A stretch of DNA of 64,000 bases from a virus. The notes under the pieces were generated by a model, which saw only the letters and a program-made list of their open reading frames with translations, was not told where the DNA came from and searched no databases. Each line of letters opens with the position of its first letter. The first letter of the stretch is position 1. Location: positions 1 to 64,000 of the IMG/VR virus record IMGVR_UViG_3300027782_000058; one strand, 5' to 3'. The position numbers were made by a program, and so were the translations under genes. This document shows, piece after piece, positions 51,194 to 61,044 of this stretch.

Positions 51194-54100
51194 GTGGGCT
51201 ACTTCGGTAGGTCTGGCGATCTAGCGCTGTTCGTGTTCGACGAACTGGGTGTCGTCGTGGACGAGGGGCTCAACCTCGTCGTGGAGAAGGGGCATCTGGA
51301 TGCCCTGATCGCTTCCGGCGACTGGAACACTGACGACTCTGAATACTCCAAGGCGGCAGAGGACATCGCGCAGGCGTCCATCACAGATCTCGATATCCAC
51401 GTCTTCTCGTCTAATGACCGTCTCTACACGATCCCGAAGTCCGTCCAATCGGAGGCCAAACGTGCTCTTGAGTGGAGGAAGACGCACAAGCGTGGCGGAA
51501 CTCCAGTAGGACTAAACACCGCTCGCACTCTGGCCGAGGGTGGACAGATTGGGATCAAGAAGATCCGCCACATCGCTCGCTACTTCCCTCGTCACGAGGT
51601 TGATAAGCGTGGCCAAGGGTACAAACTGGGAGATAAGGGATTTCCCAGCAACGGTCGAATCGCATGGGCTCTCTGGGGAGGGGACGCTGCACAGAAGTGG
51701 GCAGCGACTATCGTAGAACGAGACGACAAGAAGAAAAAGTCTCTCACTGCTGATGGACTTCCTTCCGAGTACTTCGAGCCGAGCAGCAGTCGATTTGACT
51801 ACTTCCGAATGGCAGAAAATCTGCCTGCTGAAGAGGCTCCGGAGTTCATGGCCCGAGTCCGTCTCGACGGGAGCGGGATTGACCGCATCTACATGATGGA
51901 TGCTGATGGGATCGTCTACATCTGGGACGACGGATCTTGGGATGACCTAGGTCTGTTCGAGCAGGACATCATGTCATTTGATGCTTTCTTCGACATGCCA
52001 GACGACGACGTAGACACCATGTACGTTCCAGTGGACGCTGAGGCTGCTGTCAAGATCTGCGCCCTCATCGATGCTGAGCCGTTCTCCCCCAAAAACACTA
52101 GCGACTTCTCTTCTGACGAAGAGATGCTAATGGTACATAGCGCCCTGTCCGAGATCGACTGGGACGAGGTCGACAGGGTTCTGGTAGCCGCTGGTGAGGC
52201 TCCTGCAGCAGATGCCCCCGCCGACCAGCCTCAGGGGGATGGCAACTACACCCCGGATGAGCGCTCCAAGAATGCGTCCAAGCAGGTTCGTGACGCGACT
52301 GGCAAATTCTCGAAGAGCGGATCACGAGTAGTTGTTGGCAATGACACGAACTCCCGTGGAACGATCACGTCGATCAATCCTGACACTCAGACTGTCGACG
52401 TACAACTGGACAACGGAAACACTGTCACCGTCCCCGGAACTGCCACTCAGGGGGAGGACAAGTTCGTAGACGTGTCGGCAGAGAACGAGACCAACATGAC
52501 TGTCCCTCCGAGTGCCACCGCTGGCATTCTAGGCCAGCCTCGCGTCCCATCAAATCAGCCGAATGCTCGTATCCCCGGCATGCTTCCCCCTCTCACTGGA
52601 GAAAGCATCTCTCTGCTGCTCAATGACTGGCCTGCATGGGTTGCAGCCGAGCGTGAGTTGTACCGGCAGACCGCTCCCAAGACTCCCCCGAACATCGGTC
52701 CGCGCCAGTACAACGTTCCCCAGCGGGACAACACTGGTGTAGATGTCCGAGACCCCTCCACCGGAGGCACTCGAAACGTCGCATGGAATCCGATGCAGGC
52801 TCCCAACGCATACAACCACCCCCTGCTGCGCGACTGGCTGAAAGGCAGCGACCGTCACGGCCACCCAAACCGTGGATGGTACAACCCAATCGTTCGCAGG
52901 AACGTGATCGAGCCCCGCAGGTACTTCTCCGCCGAGGTTCTCATCGCTGCTGGTGCCGAACATCCTGAGGTGCAGGAGATCAAGAAGCCTGATCCCAATG
53001 CTCCCAAGGCAAAGTCAGGCCCTGACTTCACACCTGAAACCTCTGACGTTCCTCCCATGTACATGGCCATCGTCGCTCAGGATGATCCTCAAGCCGTCAT
53101 GGACCTGATCTCTCTGGTTCCAGTGAACTCCCAGTCATCCACTCCGACCATCTTCCGCAGGGAGCCCGGTGAGTGGGTCAAGGATGATGCCATCCTCGCT
53201 GACCTGAACTCTCCCACGCCTCCACCAGTGGTTGTGCTGGACAACAAGAACCTAGCATCAGTGGTCGAGCAGATCGACCAAGCCTTGGTGGCATCTGCCT
53301 CTTATCTGCTTGACCGTCGTCTTGCTGATCTCTGGATCAGCGGTGCTGATGTCATGGCGATTGTCGCTGCTGGTGGCGTTGACCGCAACCGTGGCAACGC
53401 TGAGAAACTACGTCGGTACTGGACTGTTGGTGAGGGTGGAGCGAAGATCCGCTGGGGGACTGGCGGAGACTGGAAGCGCTGCGTTCGCCACCTGTCGAAG
53501 TATCTCGGTCCGCGTGCGAAGGGCTACTGCAACCTTCGTCACAAGGAGATGCTGGGCATCTACCCCGCTACCCACGCGAAGCGCCTCCGCGAGAACTCGA
53601 TGGAGCAGCCTCTATACATGGAGGTTCCAGACTCTGACCTGCAGATGCCCATCGAGGCCATTCATGCTGAGGAAGACAAGAACTTTGATCACGAGTGGGA
53701 GCCAAACGAAGAAGTCGTTTGGATGCTCATCGAACTCAAGGATCTTGATGACGACACGTTCAGCCTAGTAGCCGCTGGCGGTCTAGACCGCAATCGCGGA
53801 AACGCTGAGGAGTTGCGCCGCTACTGGACGGTCGGCAAGGGTGGAGCCAAGATTCGCTGGAACACCAAGGGCGACTGGACCCGCTGCACACGTCATCTTG
53901 CCAAGTACCTAGGCCCACGAGCCAAGGGCTACTGCGCTCTCCGCCACAAGGAGATGACAGGTATGTGGACCGGAGATCAGGCTCACCGTCAGATGTACGG
54001 GCGCAAGTCTTTCAGCACCGACTTCATCCTGCCTGAGCAGCAGATCATCGAGAACGCTGCACTGTCTGCTCAGATCGCCTCTGCCAAGGCCCGTATCTCT

Positions 54101-55690
54101 GGTGTCACTGCTTCCGGCAGCACTCCTGAGTACGGCTCTGCATTCTTCATCCCTCTGGTCATCCCTGAGCAGATGGAGTCTGGTGATGGACGGAAGTTCA
54201 CCAAGGACGCCATCGACATGCGTCAACTCCCTCTCCCCCTGCTGTGGCAGATCAAGACTGGAGCCGGGCACGACGGTTCGGTTGTGGTTGGAAAGATCAC
54301 GCACATGCAGCGGACTAAGGATGGCATCGGTCATGCCTTCGGCGTCTTCGACAACGGAGAGCATGGACGCGAGGCTGAGCGCCTTGTCCGTGGCGGCTTC
54401 ATTCGTGGTGTCTCCGCAGATCTGGACCGATTCGAGGCAAGTGAAGAACCTGAGGAAGCCTCAGGTGACGACTCCAAGAAGATCGGCTCAAGCAAGATCA
54501 ACATCACAAAGGCCCGCGTAATGGCCGTTACCCTTGTACCTAAGCCAGCATTCCAAGAATGCACGATTGAACTCATTCCAGACATGGCGCATAAGCAGCA
54601 GGAGGAAACCGTGGTACCTGACGGAGTGTATGTCGAGGATTCGGATGCCGCCGAGGCTTCCGCGCTGCTCGCTTGCGGAATGGTTGCCGGTGCGATTCCG
54701 GTAACTCCGCCGAAGGAGTGGTTCACCAACCCCGGACTGTCCAAGCCGACTCCCCTCACCGTTGATGAGGAGGGCCGAGTGTTCGGTCACATTGCCGCAT
54801 GGCATGTGGACCACATCGGCATGTCGTTCGGAACTCGTCCTCCCCGAAGCGCCAGCCAGTACGCCTACTTCCACACTGGAGTCATTCGTACTGAAGAGGG
54901 CTCAGACGTTCCGGTTGGTCAGTTGACACTGGCTGGAGGGCACGCCTCTCTGGAGGCAAGCGCCTCCGAGGCCGTTCGTCACTATGACGACACTGCCAGC
55001 GCCATCGCTGATGTCCACGCAGGCGAGGACAATCACGGCATCTGGGTAGCCGGAGCCCTGCGCCCCGGAACCACTCCCGAGCAGGTTCGTGCGCTGCGCG
55101 CTTCTGCCCCATCCGGTGACTGGCGTCCGATCAAGGGCAAGTTGGAACTGGTTGCCGTGTGTCAGGTCAATGTTCCCGGCTTCCCCGTCGCCCGCGCGCG
55201 TGTGGCGTCTGGTCAGGTTCTTGCTCTGGTTGCCGCTGGGGCAAACACTCTGGCGAAGATGAAGGGCGATCCGGTAGCCGAACTAGCCGCTCGGATCGAC
55301 AAATTGGAGCAGTTGGAGAAGGCTCCTCTGGTTGCTGCCGCTGAGGCTGCCAAGGCTCGCATCGCATCAGTCCGGGCTGCTGAACTGAGCGCCCGAGTGC
55401 ATGGCACCGGAGAGTTCGCAATCTCAGAGGAGACTCGGATGCGTCTGGCCGGGGAGGGCAAGGCTCTGCCTGACGGCTCCTACCCGATCCGCAACGTCTC
55501 TGACCTCAAGAATGCGATCAAGTCCTACGGGCGGGCCAACAAGAGCGACCGGGCCAAGGTCCGCAAGCACATCACGAAGCGGGCCAAGGCTCTGGGTCAT
55601 CCTGAACTGATCCCCGATGAGTGGACCGCTGCTTCCATTCTTGAGGCTCGCGTCGCCTCCGCCATGACGGAGGAGCCAAGTGCCGAGTAA
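51194..55690 (+). CDS. Capsid maturation protease fused to accessory head domains
   Basis: 1498 residues from GTG. 1-190: a module with RGGTPVGLNTARTLAEGGQIG...PSNGRIAWALWGGDAA. About 375-415: KOW-like. About 725-795 and 859-930: duplicated DRNRGNAExLRRYWTVGxGGAKIRW...YLGPRAKGYC modules. 970-1130: S78-like prohead protease with His1026 (AGHDGSVVVGKI) and Ser1074 (RGVSAD). 1150-1330: AWHVDHIGMSFG...GIWVAGALRPG domain found downstream of proteases in actinophages. C-terminus: LPDGSYPIRNVSDLKNAIKSYGR...RAKALG. The protease would cleave scaffold and capsid precursor. Confidence 0.8.
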   Translation: MGYFGRSGDLALFVFDELGVVVDEGLNLVVEKGHLDALIASGDWNTDDSEYSKAAEDIAQASITDLDIHVFSSNDRLYTIPKSVQSEAKRALEWRKTHKRGGTPVGLNTARTLAEGGQIGIKKIRHIARYFPRHEVDKRGQGYKLGDKGFPSNGRIAWALWGGDAAQKWAATIVERDDKKKKSLTADGLPSEYFEPSSSRFDYFRMAENLPAEEAPEFMARVRLDGSGIDRIYMMDADGIVYIWDDGSWDDLGLFEQDIMSFDAFFDMPDDDVDTMYVPVDAEAAVKICALIDAEPFSPKNTSDFSSDEEMLMVHSALSEIDWDEVDRVLVAAGEAPAADAPADQPQGDGNYTPDERSKNASKQVRDATGKFSKSGSRVVVGNDTNSRGTITSINPDTQTVDVQLDNGNTVTVPGTATQGEDKFVDVSAENETNMTVPPSATAGILGQPRVPSNQPNARIPGMLPPLTGESISLLLNDWPAWVAAERELYRQTAPKTPPNIGPRQYNVPQRDNTGVDVRDPSTGGTRNVAWNPMQAPNAYNHPLLRDWLKGSDRHGHPNRGWYNPIVRRNVIEPRRYFSAEVLIAAGAEHPEVQEIKKPDPNAPKAKSGPDFTPETSDVPPMYMAIVAQDDPQAVMDLISLVPVNSQSSTPTIFRREPGEWVKDDAILADLNSPTPPPVVVLDNKNLASVVEQIDQALVASASYLLDRRLADLWISGADVMAIVAAGGVDRNRGNAEKLRRYWTVGEGGAKIRWGTGGDWKRCVRHLSKYLGPRAKGYCNLRHKEMLGIYPATHAKRLRENSMEQPLYMEVPDSDLQMPIEAIHAEEDKNFDHEWEPNEEVVWMLIELKDLDDDTFSLVAAGGLDRNRGNAEELRRYWTVGKGGAKIRWNTKGDWTRCTRHLAKYLGPRAKGYCALRHKEMTGMWTGDQAHRQMYGRKSFSTDFILPEQQIIENAALSAQIASAKARISGVTASGSTPEYGSAFFIPLVIPEQMESGDGRKFTKDAIDMRQLPLPLLWQIKTGAGHDGSVVVGKITHMQRTKDGIGHAFGVFDNGEHGREAERLVRGGFIRGVSADLDRFEASEEPEEASGDDSKKIGSSKINITKARVMAVTLVPKPAFQECTIELIPDMAHKQQEETVVPDGVYVEDSDAAEASALLACGMVAGAIPVTPPKEWFTNPGLSKPTPLTVDEEGRVFGHIAAWHVDHIGMSFGTRPPRSASQYAYFHTGVIRTEEGSDVPVGQLTLAGGHASLEASASEAVRHYDDTASAIADVHAGEDNHGIWVAGALRPGTTPEQVRALRASAPSGDWRPIKGKLELVAVCQVNVPGFPVARARVASGQVLALVAAGANTLAKMKGDPVAELAARIDKLEQLEKAPLVAAAEAAKARIASVRAAELSARVHGTGEFAISEETRMRLAGEGKALPDGSYPIRNVSDLKNAIKSYGRANKSDRAKVRKHITKRAKALGHPELIPDEWTAASILEARVASAMTEEPSAE

Positions 55691-56450
55691 CGACGCTCCT
55701 CTGGATGCTGACGCGATCCTTGCAAGCATGAGGGCGCGTATCAGCGAGTTTAACAAGACTGAGGACATTATCCAGTCGATCCCAGATGCGCCCAAGCCTG
55801 AGGATCTGATCAAGGCTGTAGAGAAGATCCAAAAGGTAGATGCTCCAACTCCTAAGAATCCTACAAATGTCAATAAAGATGGAGTTCCGGAGGGCACTGT
55901 TGTACCTGCCCCTGCTGAGAGAATGACCCCAGCAGAGGCGCTCAAGTACACCGCTGAGACACAGCCACGAGATGCTCGCGGGCGATTTCGTCAGGTGCTG
56001 GCACGGATCAAGCAGGATCTAGGAACGTCTGGAAATCAGGATGCACTTGCCAAGATCGCTCAGGTCGAGAACCTTGACTTTGCAGGAAACTACACAGGCG
56101 CTGTAGAGGCATCTGGTGATCTTCTAAGCATTATTGATCGTCTTGACTCTGGAGCGCTAAACGCAACTTCACTAGAGAATGTCCGATCTAGTGCTGCTGA
56201 ACTTGGAAAAGTAATTTCTAATCTTCCTTTTGCATTTGGAGACGACAACGCAAAGATTCGCTATAGCGATGTCCCTCCAGCGCTGAAGAGTCTCATGGAA
56301 GAGATGATCAAGCGGGTTGAGGGAAAGATTGGCAAGAAGGATTCTGCCAAGGCCACTACCACTCTTAGGGAGTTCAAGTCTGGCGGTCTGTACATGAATC
56401 AAGCGCAGATCTCAAGCGAAATGTCAACGCTCCTGCGTTTGCTCACATAG
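55680..56450 (+). CDS. Scaffold-like head protein
   Basis: 256 residues from GTG overlapping the protease stop by 11 nt. Helical, Ala/Glu/Lys-rich, with coiled-coil stretches and a PRDARGRFRQVLARIKQDLG motif seen in actinophage head proteins. Position between protease and capsid is that of a scaffold; no direct sequence proof. Confidence 0.6.
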   Translation: MPSNDAPLDADAILASMRARISEFNKTEDIIQSIPDAPKPEDLIKAVEKIQKVDAPTPKNPTNVNKDGVPEGTVVPAPAERMTPAEALKYTAETQPRDARGRFRQVLARIKQDLGTSGNQDALAKIAQVENLDFAGNYTGAVEASGDLLSIIDRLDSGALNATSLENVRSSAAELGKVISNLPFAFGDDNAKIRYSDVPPALKSLMEEMIKRVEGKIGKKDSAKATTTLREFKSGGLYMNQAQISSEMSTLLRLLT

Positions 56451-56617
56451 AATCATTCAACTGCAACAGATAGACAACTAAATAGCCCACAAATAATGTA
56501 TCATTCAGTATCAGGTGGAGTGCCTCCGCACAGTTATGCGGCTGGAGTCCCTCAGCCTCGACTGATCATCGAATGGCGAACGCTCTGTTCGCCACTGACT
56601 GCCCCGGAGGAGGGACA

Positions 56618-58528
56618 GTGGACCGAATCAAGCAGATGATGGACTCACTGCCTGAACTTAGTGACGATCAGGTCACCGAACTTCAGAGTGAGATCATCAA
56701 CGAATTCGAAACGGTCGAGAAGGAAGAGCCGACTCCGCAGACAGTTGACGCGATGACTTCTCTTGCCGACATGCTCGACACAGTGCGTACCGAGGTCAAG
56801 CGCCGCGAGGCCGCTGCCGTCGAACTCGTTCAGGTTGCCGCAGAGGCTGCCTCTCGCGTTCACGGCTCGACCGAGGGCGAGGCCGAGACCGAGGCCGGTA
56901 ACATGACCGACGAGGTCGTGGAGGACACAGTCTCAGAGGTTGTTGAGACTCCCGCCGCCGAGGCCCCTGAGGGAGAGGCTCCTGCCGCTCCCGAGGAGAA
57001 GGCACCAGTCGAGGCTCCCGCCGAGGGAGACGAGTCAGAGGAAGAGAACATGGATGGTGAGGCCAAGAAGAAGGCCGCACCCGCCGAAGCGTCAGCCGAT
57101 GCAGAGAGTGCTGCTGAACTCTCGACCGAAGCCGCCCCAGAAGCCGAAGCCGCAGTCCTCGTTGAGGATGGGGCCGAGGCTGCTTCAGAAACATCAGACA
57201 ACACTGAGGCGCAGACCGCGCCAGAAACTATGGAGGCACCCGTGACCGCCGCTGCTGAGAATGCAGACCTCACCCCTGAGGTTCCGGCTGACCGCCGTCC
57301 CACCCCTGATTCATCGGCTGTCGTGGCGATCACGGCTGGCGCTGACATTCCGGGCTACACGGCTGGCAGCCCCTTGTCCGACATGACTGAGGTCTCCGAG
57401 GCGATGGTTCGTCGTCTCCACGGCCTCCGTAACATCAAGGGTGGTGACGGCGACCAGCACATCGTGGCCTCGCTCATCACCTCCTACCCGCAGGAGCGCA
57501 CGCTCACTGCTGACACCGAGTCGAACAACGCGAAGATCAAGGGTGTCGAAGCCCTTGTTGCTTCCGGTGGCCACTCGACCCCGTTCGAGGTCCGCTACGA
57601 CATCTTCGCGTTCGGTAGCACCGTTCGTCCGGTTCGGGACTCGCTTCCGCGATTCCAAGCCGACCGTGGCGGTATCCGCTACATCGTTCCCCCGGTTCTG
57701 TCGGACTACGACAACGCCGTTGGCGTCTGGACCGCTGCCAATGACGCAGCCACCAGCCCCAGCCCAGCGTCGAAGACCAGCCTCACCGTTGCTGCCGCTA
57801 CGGAGACGACCGTCGCAACCGACGCCGTCACCCTGCAGTTGCAGTTCGGTAACCTCGTGACCCGCGCCTACCCCGAGTTGGTTGCTCGTCACAACGAACT
57901 GGCCCTGATCCAGCACGCTCGTGAGGCTGAGCAGTACCTCATGAGCAAGATCGGCGCTGGCTCAACCGCCATCACGAGCACCAGCCTCATCGGTGTTGCT
58001 CGCGACTTCCTAGTTCAGGTTGGTCGTGCCAGTGCGGGCTACCGCTCGCGTCACCGTCTCGACCCTAATGCCCCACTTCGCGTTATTGCCCCCGCGTGGG
58101 TGAAGGACGCGATTCAGGCTGACCTTGCTCTGGCCATGCCCGGTGACGGCACCCTTGCCGCCTCCGAGGCCGAGATCGAGGGTTACCTTCGCGCTCGCAA
58201 CGTCCTGATCACTTGGACGATTGACGGCGACGTGTTTGGTGCTCAGAGCGCAGCCGCGATGGTTGAGTTCGGTGACACCTTCGTCTGGTACATTTTCGCC
58301 GAGGGCACCTTCCTGTTCCTCGACGGCGGTACGCTCGATGTCGGTATCATCCGTGACTCGACCCTCGTCGGCACGAACGACTACAAGATGTTCATCGAGA
58401 CCTTCGAGGGCATCGCAAAGGTTGGCGTGGAGTCGCTCAAGGTGACCTCAACCATCTCGGTGAACGGTGCGGCTGCTGCCCTCCGCGACACCACTGGTGG
58501 TGCCACCGCCGCTGCCATCGAACTGTAG
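56618..58528 (+). CDS. Major capsid protein with N-terminal scaffold-like domain
   Basis: 636 residues from GTG 56618, chosen over ATG 56573 because GGAGGAGGG precedes it. Residues 1-70 helical; 75-220 extremely Ala/Glu-rich and acidic, a delta/scaffold-like region likely removed by the protease; 225-636 an HK97-fold capsid with FEVRYDIFAFGSTVRPVRDSLPRFQADRGGIRYIVPPVLSDYDNAVGVWT and later GTFLFLDGGTLDVGIIRD. The 122-nt leader before it has no other gene. Confidence 0.85.
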   Translation: MDRIKQMMDSLPELSDDQVTELQSEIINEFETVEKEEPTPQTVDAMTSLADMLDTVRTEVKRREAAAVELVQVAAEAASRVHGSTEGEAETEAGNMTDEVVEDTVSEVVETPAAEAPEGEAPAAPEEKAPVEAPAEGDESEEENMDGEAKKKAAPAEASADAESAAELSTEAAPEAEAAVLVEDGAEAASETSDNTEAQTAPETMEAPVTAAAENADLTPEVPADRRPTPDSSAVVAITAGADIPGYTAGSPLSDMTEVSEAMVRRLHGLRNIKGGDGDQHIVASLITSYPQERTLTADTESNNAKIKGVEALVASGGHSTPFEVRYDIFAFGSTVRPVRDSLPRFQADRGGIRYIVPPVLSDYDNAVGVWTAANDAATSPSPASKTSLTVAAATETTVATDAVTLQLQFGNLVTRAYPELVARHNELALIQHAREAEQYLMSKIGAGSTAITSTSLIGVARDFLVQVGRASAGYRSRHRLDPNAPLRVIAPAWVKDAIQADLALAMPGDGTLAASEAEIEGYLRARNVLITWTIDGDVFGAQSAAAMVEFGDTFVWYIFAEGTFLFLDGGTLDVGIIRDSTLVGTNDYKMFIETFEGIAKVGVESLKVTSTISVNGAAAALRDTTGGATAAAIEL

Positions 58529-58588
58529 GCAGTAAGCACTAAGCAGTCATCTGGCGGCGCTGAAGAGATCTGAAGGAGAGTAAGCGAA

Positions 58589-59677
58589 ATGGTGTTCAAG
58601 GGTATCTACCCAGCACTAGAACTTCGTCCTACCGAATTCGGACTCTTCAGCGCCGCACAGGTGTCTGAGAGCAAGGTTCCAGACGAGCAGTGGGTTCGCG
58701 GGTTTTCATTCGAGTTTGATTCTCGCCCCACGCTTCGACTTGTTCAGCAAAATGGAACCGTCTCAAAGACAATGTTTGATGGCACTGGGCTTGCTCGATT
58801 CTTAGAAGTAGAGTCTTTCTACATCGAAGTCGAGGACTACCACTCAACGTTTGCCGCTAATAACGAAGATCGATTCGCCCGCGTCCTCAAGCAACTCAAC
58901 GCCGCTACGCAGAAGGGCGTTGAGGCTGAGTTGATGAACGGGTATACCGCCCGAGGCGAGAACAACACCAACAACTACTTGGCCATGAGTGGTGTTACGA
59001 CGATGGCATCAGCCACTCCGGGCACGGCGGTAAGTGTTGCCACCGGGCTAGCAATGCTTGAGTACGCCTTGGCTGCCTCTCCCACAGGGGAGCAGGGGCT
59101 CATCCACCTGACCCGAGACGTTGCTGCAGCCCTTGGCTCCCAGTGGCTTCTCATGCGCGTCGAAGATGACCCCGGACATTTCCACATTGAGACCATGAAT
59201 GGGACTACTACTTCTATTGGCTCCGGATACACCGGAGATGGTCCCATTGCTCGTGTCAGTTTCAAGCGTCGTACTGGCGGAAACTTGGCGCATATAACGA
59301 CCACAACTCCTCACTACCTATCAGTGGGAGATACCGTTCAGGTTTCAGGTGTTGATTCCACGTTTAATGGCAGTTTCACTGTTTCTGCTATAACAAATAG
59401 CACTGAGTTTGACTACGCAAGTACGGGCACCAACGTCAGTACTACTGCTGTATCACCATATGGCAGTGCTCAGATGCTTGGATCTAATACAACCAAGTGG
59501 ATCTATTCAAGTTCCAATGTTGGTGTTCTACTAGGAGAGTCTACTGTTGTCAATGACAACATCGCTCAGGGCTATGACGTAACCGCCAACCAGAACAACC
59601 TTCGGATCAAGGCTGTGCGACCGGCTGCGATCTACTTTGATCCTTCAATGACGTACGCCGTTAAAGTCACTGTCTAG
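58589..59677 (+). CDS. Capsid- or decoration-associated protein with Ig-like insert
   Basis: 362 residues, strong AAGGAGA site. N-terminal ALELRPTEFGLFSAAQVSES...WVRGFSFEFDSRPTLRLVQQNG, central helical region, then an inserted beta domain at about 215-290 (TTTTPHYLSVGDTVQVSGVDSTFNGSFTVSAITNSTEFDY). Similar gene sits after the capsid gene in many actinophages and is called minor capsid or decoration protein. The inserted domain is shared with the major tail protein. Confidence 0.6.
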   Translation: MVFKGIYPALELRPTEFGLFSAAQVSESKVPDEQWVRGFSFEFDSRPTLRLVQQNGTVSKTMFDGTGLARFLEVESFYIEVEDYHSTFAANNEDRFARVLKQLNAATQKGVEAELMNGYTARGENNTNNYLAMSGVTTMASATPGTAVSVATGLAMLEYALAASPTGEQGLIHLTRDVAAALGSQWLLMRVEDDPGHFHIETMNGTTTSIGSGYTGDGPIARVSFKRRTGGNLAHITTTTPHYLSVGDTVQVSGVDSTFNGSFTVSAITNSTEFDYASTGTNVSTTAVSPYGSAQMLGSNTTKWIYSSSNVGVLLGESTVVNDNIAQGYDVTANQNNLRIKAVRPAAIYFDPSMTYAVKVTV

Positions 59678-59728
59678 TAGTTCTTGTAGAATAAGCCCTA
59701 CGAGAGCGTCACCTAAGGAGAAATACGA

Positions 59729-60961
59729 ATGGCTACTCAGGACTACGCGGCGAGCGTTCAGGGCGTGTCCATCCGGGTCACCCGGCTCGACGCCGCAGGA
59801 AACCTGCTCACTGGGGTCATGGACTCCTACACTACCTCCGCCTTCATGCGCGTGTCGTTTACCCCTGAGTACGAAGAGGGCGACGAAATCACGGAGAAGT
59901 CGGCCAACGGTGTCATCTGCGTCTCGTACAAGGCTCCCGACACCCTCAAGCGCATCACGATGGAACTTGCCATCTGTGAGCCTGACCCCGAGATGACCAG
60001 CCTAATCTCAGGCGGTCTGCTCCTCCGCAAGACGGTGAGCAGCGTTGAAACCAGTGTTGGTTGGGCTGCCCCCGGCGTCGGTGACGACCCTGCAGGCAAT
60101 GGTGTTTGCGTCGAGGTGTGGTCGTTCGCCGTCAAGGACGGCAAGCGCGCTGCCACTCTTCCCTACTTCTACTGGGTCTTCCCCTACGTCCGTCTACGCC
60201 AGTCTGGCGACCGCGTCATTGAGAACGGCATGCTCGCGAGCACCTTCGAGGGCTACGGTCTTGGAAACGCCGCATTCGGCATCGGTCCGGATGGCCGCTG
60301 GGAGTGGCCAGTCGCTGCAGAGCGTCCCTACTCCTACGCTCGCACTTCATGGGCACCCACCGGCCTCAAGGGCTTCTACCAGTGGTACCCAGTATCGACT
60401 GCCACAGTCACCACCAAGGCTCTTGCAACTGACATCGCCACCATCACTACTTCGGCTTCCCACGGCTTCCTTACCGGGCAGACCGTCACAGTGGCAAGCC
60501 TTGGTAGTCCGTTTGATGGTACCTACACCATCAACTCGACCACGACCAACACCTTCACCTACAGCAAGGTTGGCGCAACCGTGACCAGCACTGCCACTAC
60601 TGGAACCGCAACTCGCGGCCCCGGCTACAGCGCGGTGTCCAGTCTCACTGCTGGCACCACCCTCGCGAATGTCTCGAACAAGGCTCTCACGAGCAACGTG
60701 GCAACCATCACTACATCGGCTGCACACAACTTCACCGTTGGTCGGGATATCTACGTCACTGGAGTCGGAAGCCCGTTCGATGGCTCCTACGCCGTCGCGA
60801 GTGTTCCTACTGCAACTACTCTTACCTACACCCGAGTTGCGGACAACGTCACGTCCACCACGTCAACAGGTACGATTCAGGACGCCTTCAACGTCCCCGG
60901 AAGCATCAACTACAATGCGGATCTGGCTATCGACACCATCGTCGGCTCGACTGCAGGCTAG
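59729..60961 (+). CDS. Major tail protein with two Ig-like repeats
   Basis: 410 residues. The N-terminal 210 residues are the tail-tube fold (VSIRVTRLDAAGNLLTG, MRVSFTPEYEEGDEITEKSANG, YFYWVFPYVRLRQSGDRV). Two repeats follow: TTSASHGFLTGQTVTVASLGSPFDGTYTI (about 245-295) and TTSAAHNFTVGRDIYVTGVGSPFDGSYAV (about 325-375), probably surface-exposed immunoglobulin-like domains that decorate the tail. Followed by a strong hairpin terminator. Confidence 0.85.
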   Translation: MATQDYAASVQGVSIRVTRLDAAGNLLTGVMDSYTTSAFMRVSFTPEYEEGDEITEKSANGVICVSYKAPDTLKRITMELAICEPDPEMTSLISGGLLLRKTVSSVETSVGWAAPGVGDDPAGNGVCVEVWSFAVKDGKRAATLPYFYWVFPYVRLRQSGDRVIENGMLASTFEGYGLGNAAFGIGPDGRWEWPVAAERPYSYARTSWAPTGLKGFYQWYPVSTATVTTKALATDIATITTSASHGFLTGQTVTVASLGSPFDGTYTINSTTTNTFTYSKVGATVTSTATTGTATRGPGYSAVSSLTAGTTLANVSNKALTSNVATITTSAAHNFTVGRDIYVTGVGSPFDGSYAVASVPTATTLTYTRVADNVTSTTSTGTIQDAFNVPGSINYNADLAIDTIVGSTAG

Positions 60962-60975
60962 TCAACATTCTGAGA

Positions 60976-61020
60976 ACGAGCGGCGTGCGCGCGTGTGTGA
61001 ACACGTCGCACGCCGCTCGT
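60976..61020 (+). terminator. Hairpin after the major tail gene
   Basis: Perfect 14-bp stem ACGAGCGGCGTGCG/CGCACGCCGCTCGT, loop of 17 nt, no T tract. May terminate partially or stabilise the abundant upstream mRNA. Confidence 0.8.
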
Positions 61021-61044
61021 ATCAGTTAGAAGCGAGGAGAAGTC

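Noticed and set aside
56573-56617. ATG 56573 as the capsid protein start
   Set aside because: It has no ribosome binding site, whereas GTG 56618 follows GGAGGAGGG; kept only as an alternative.
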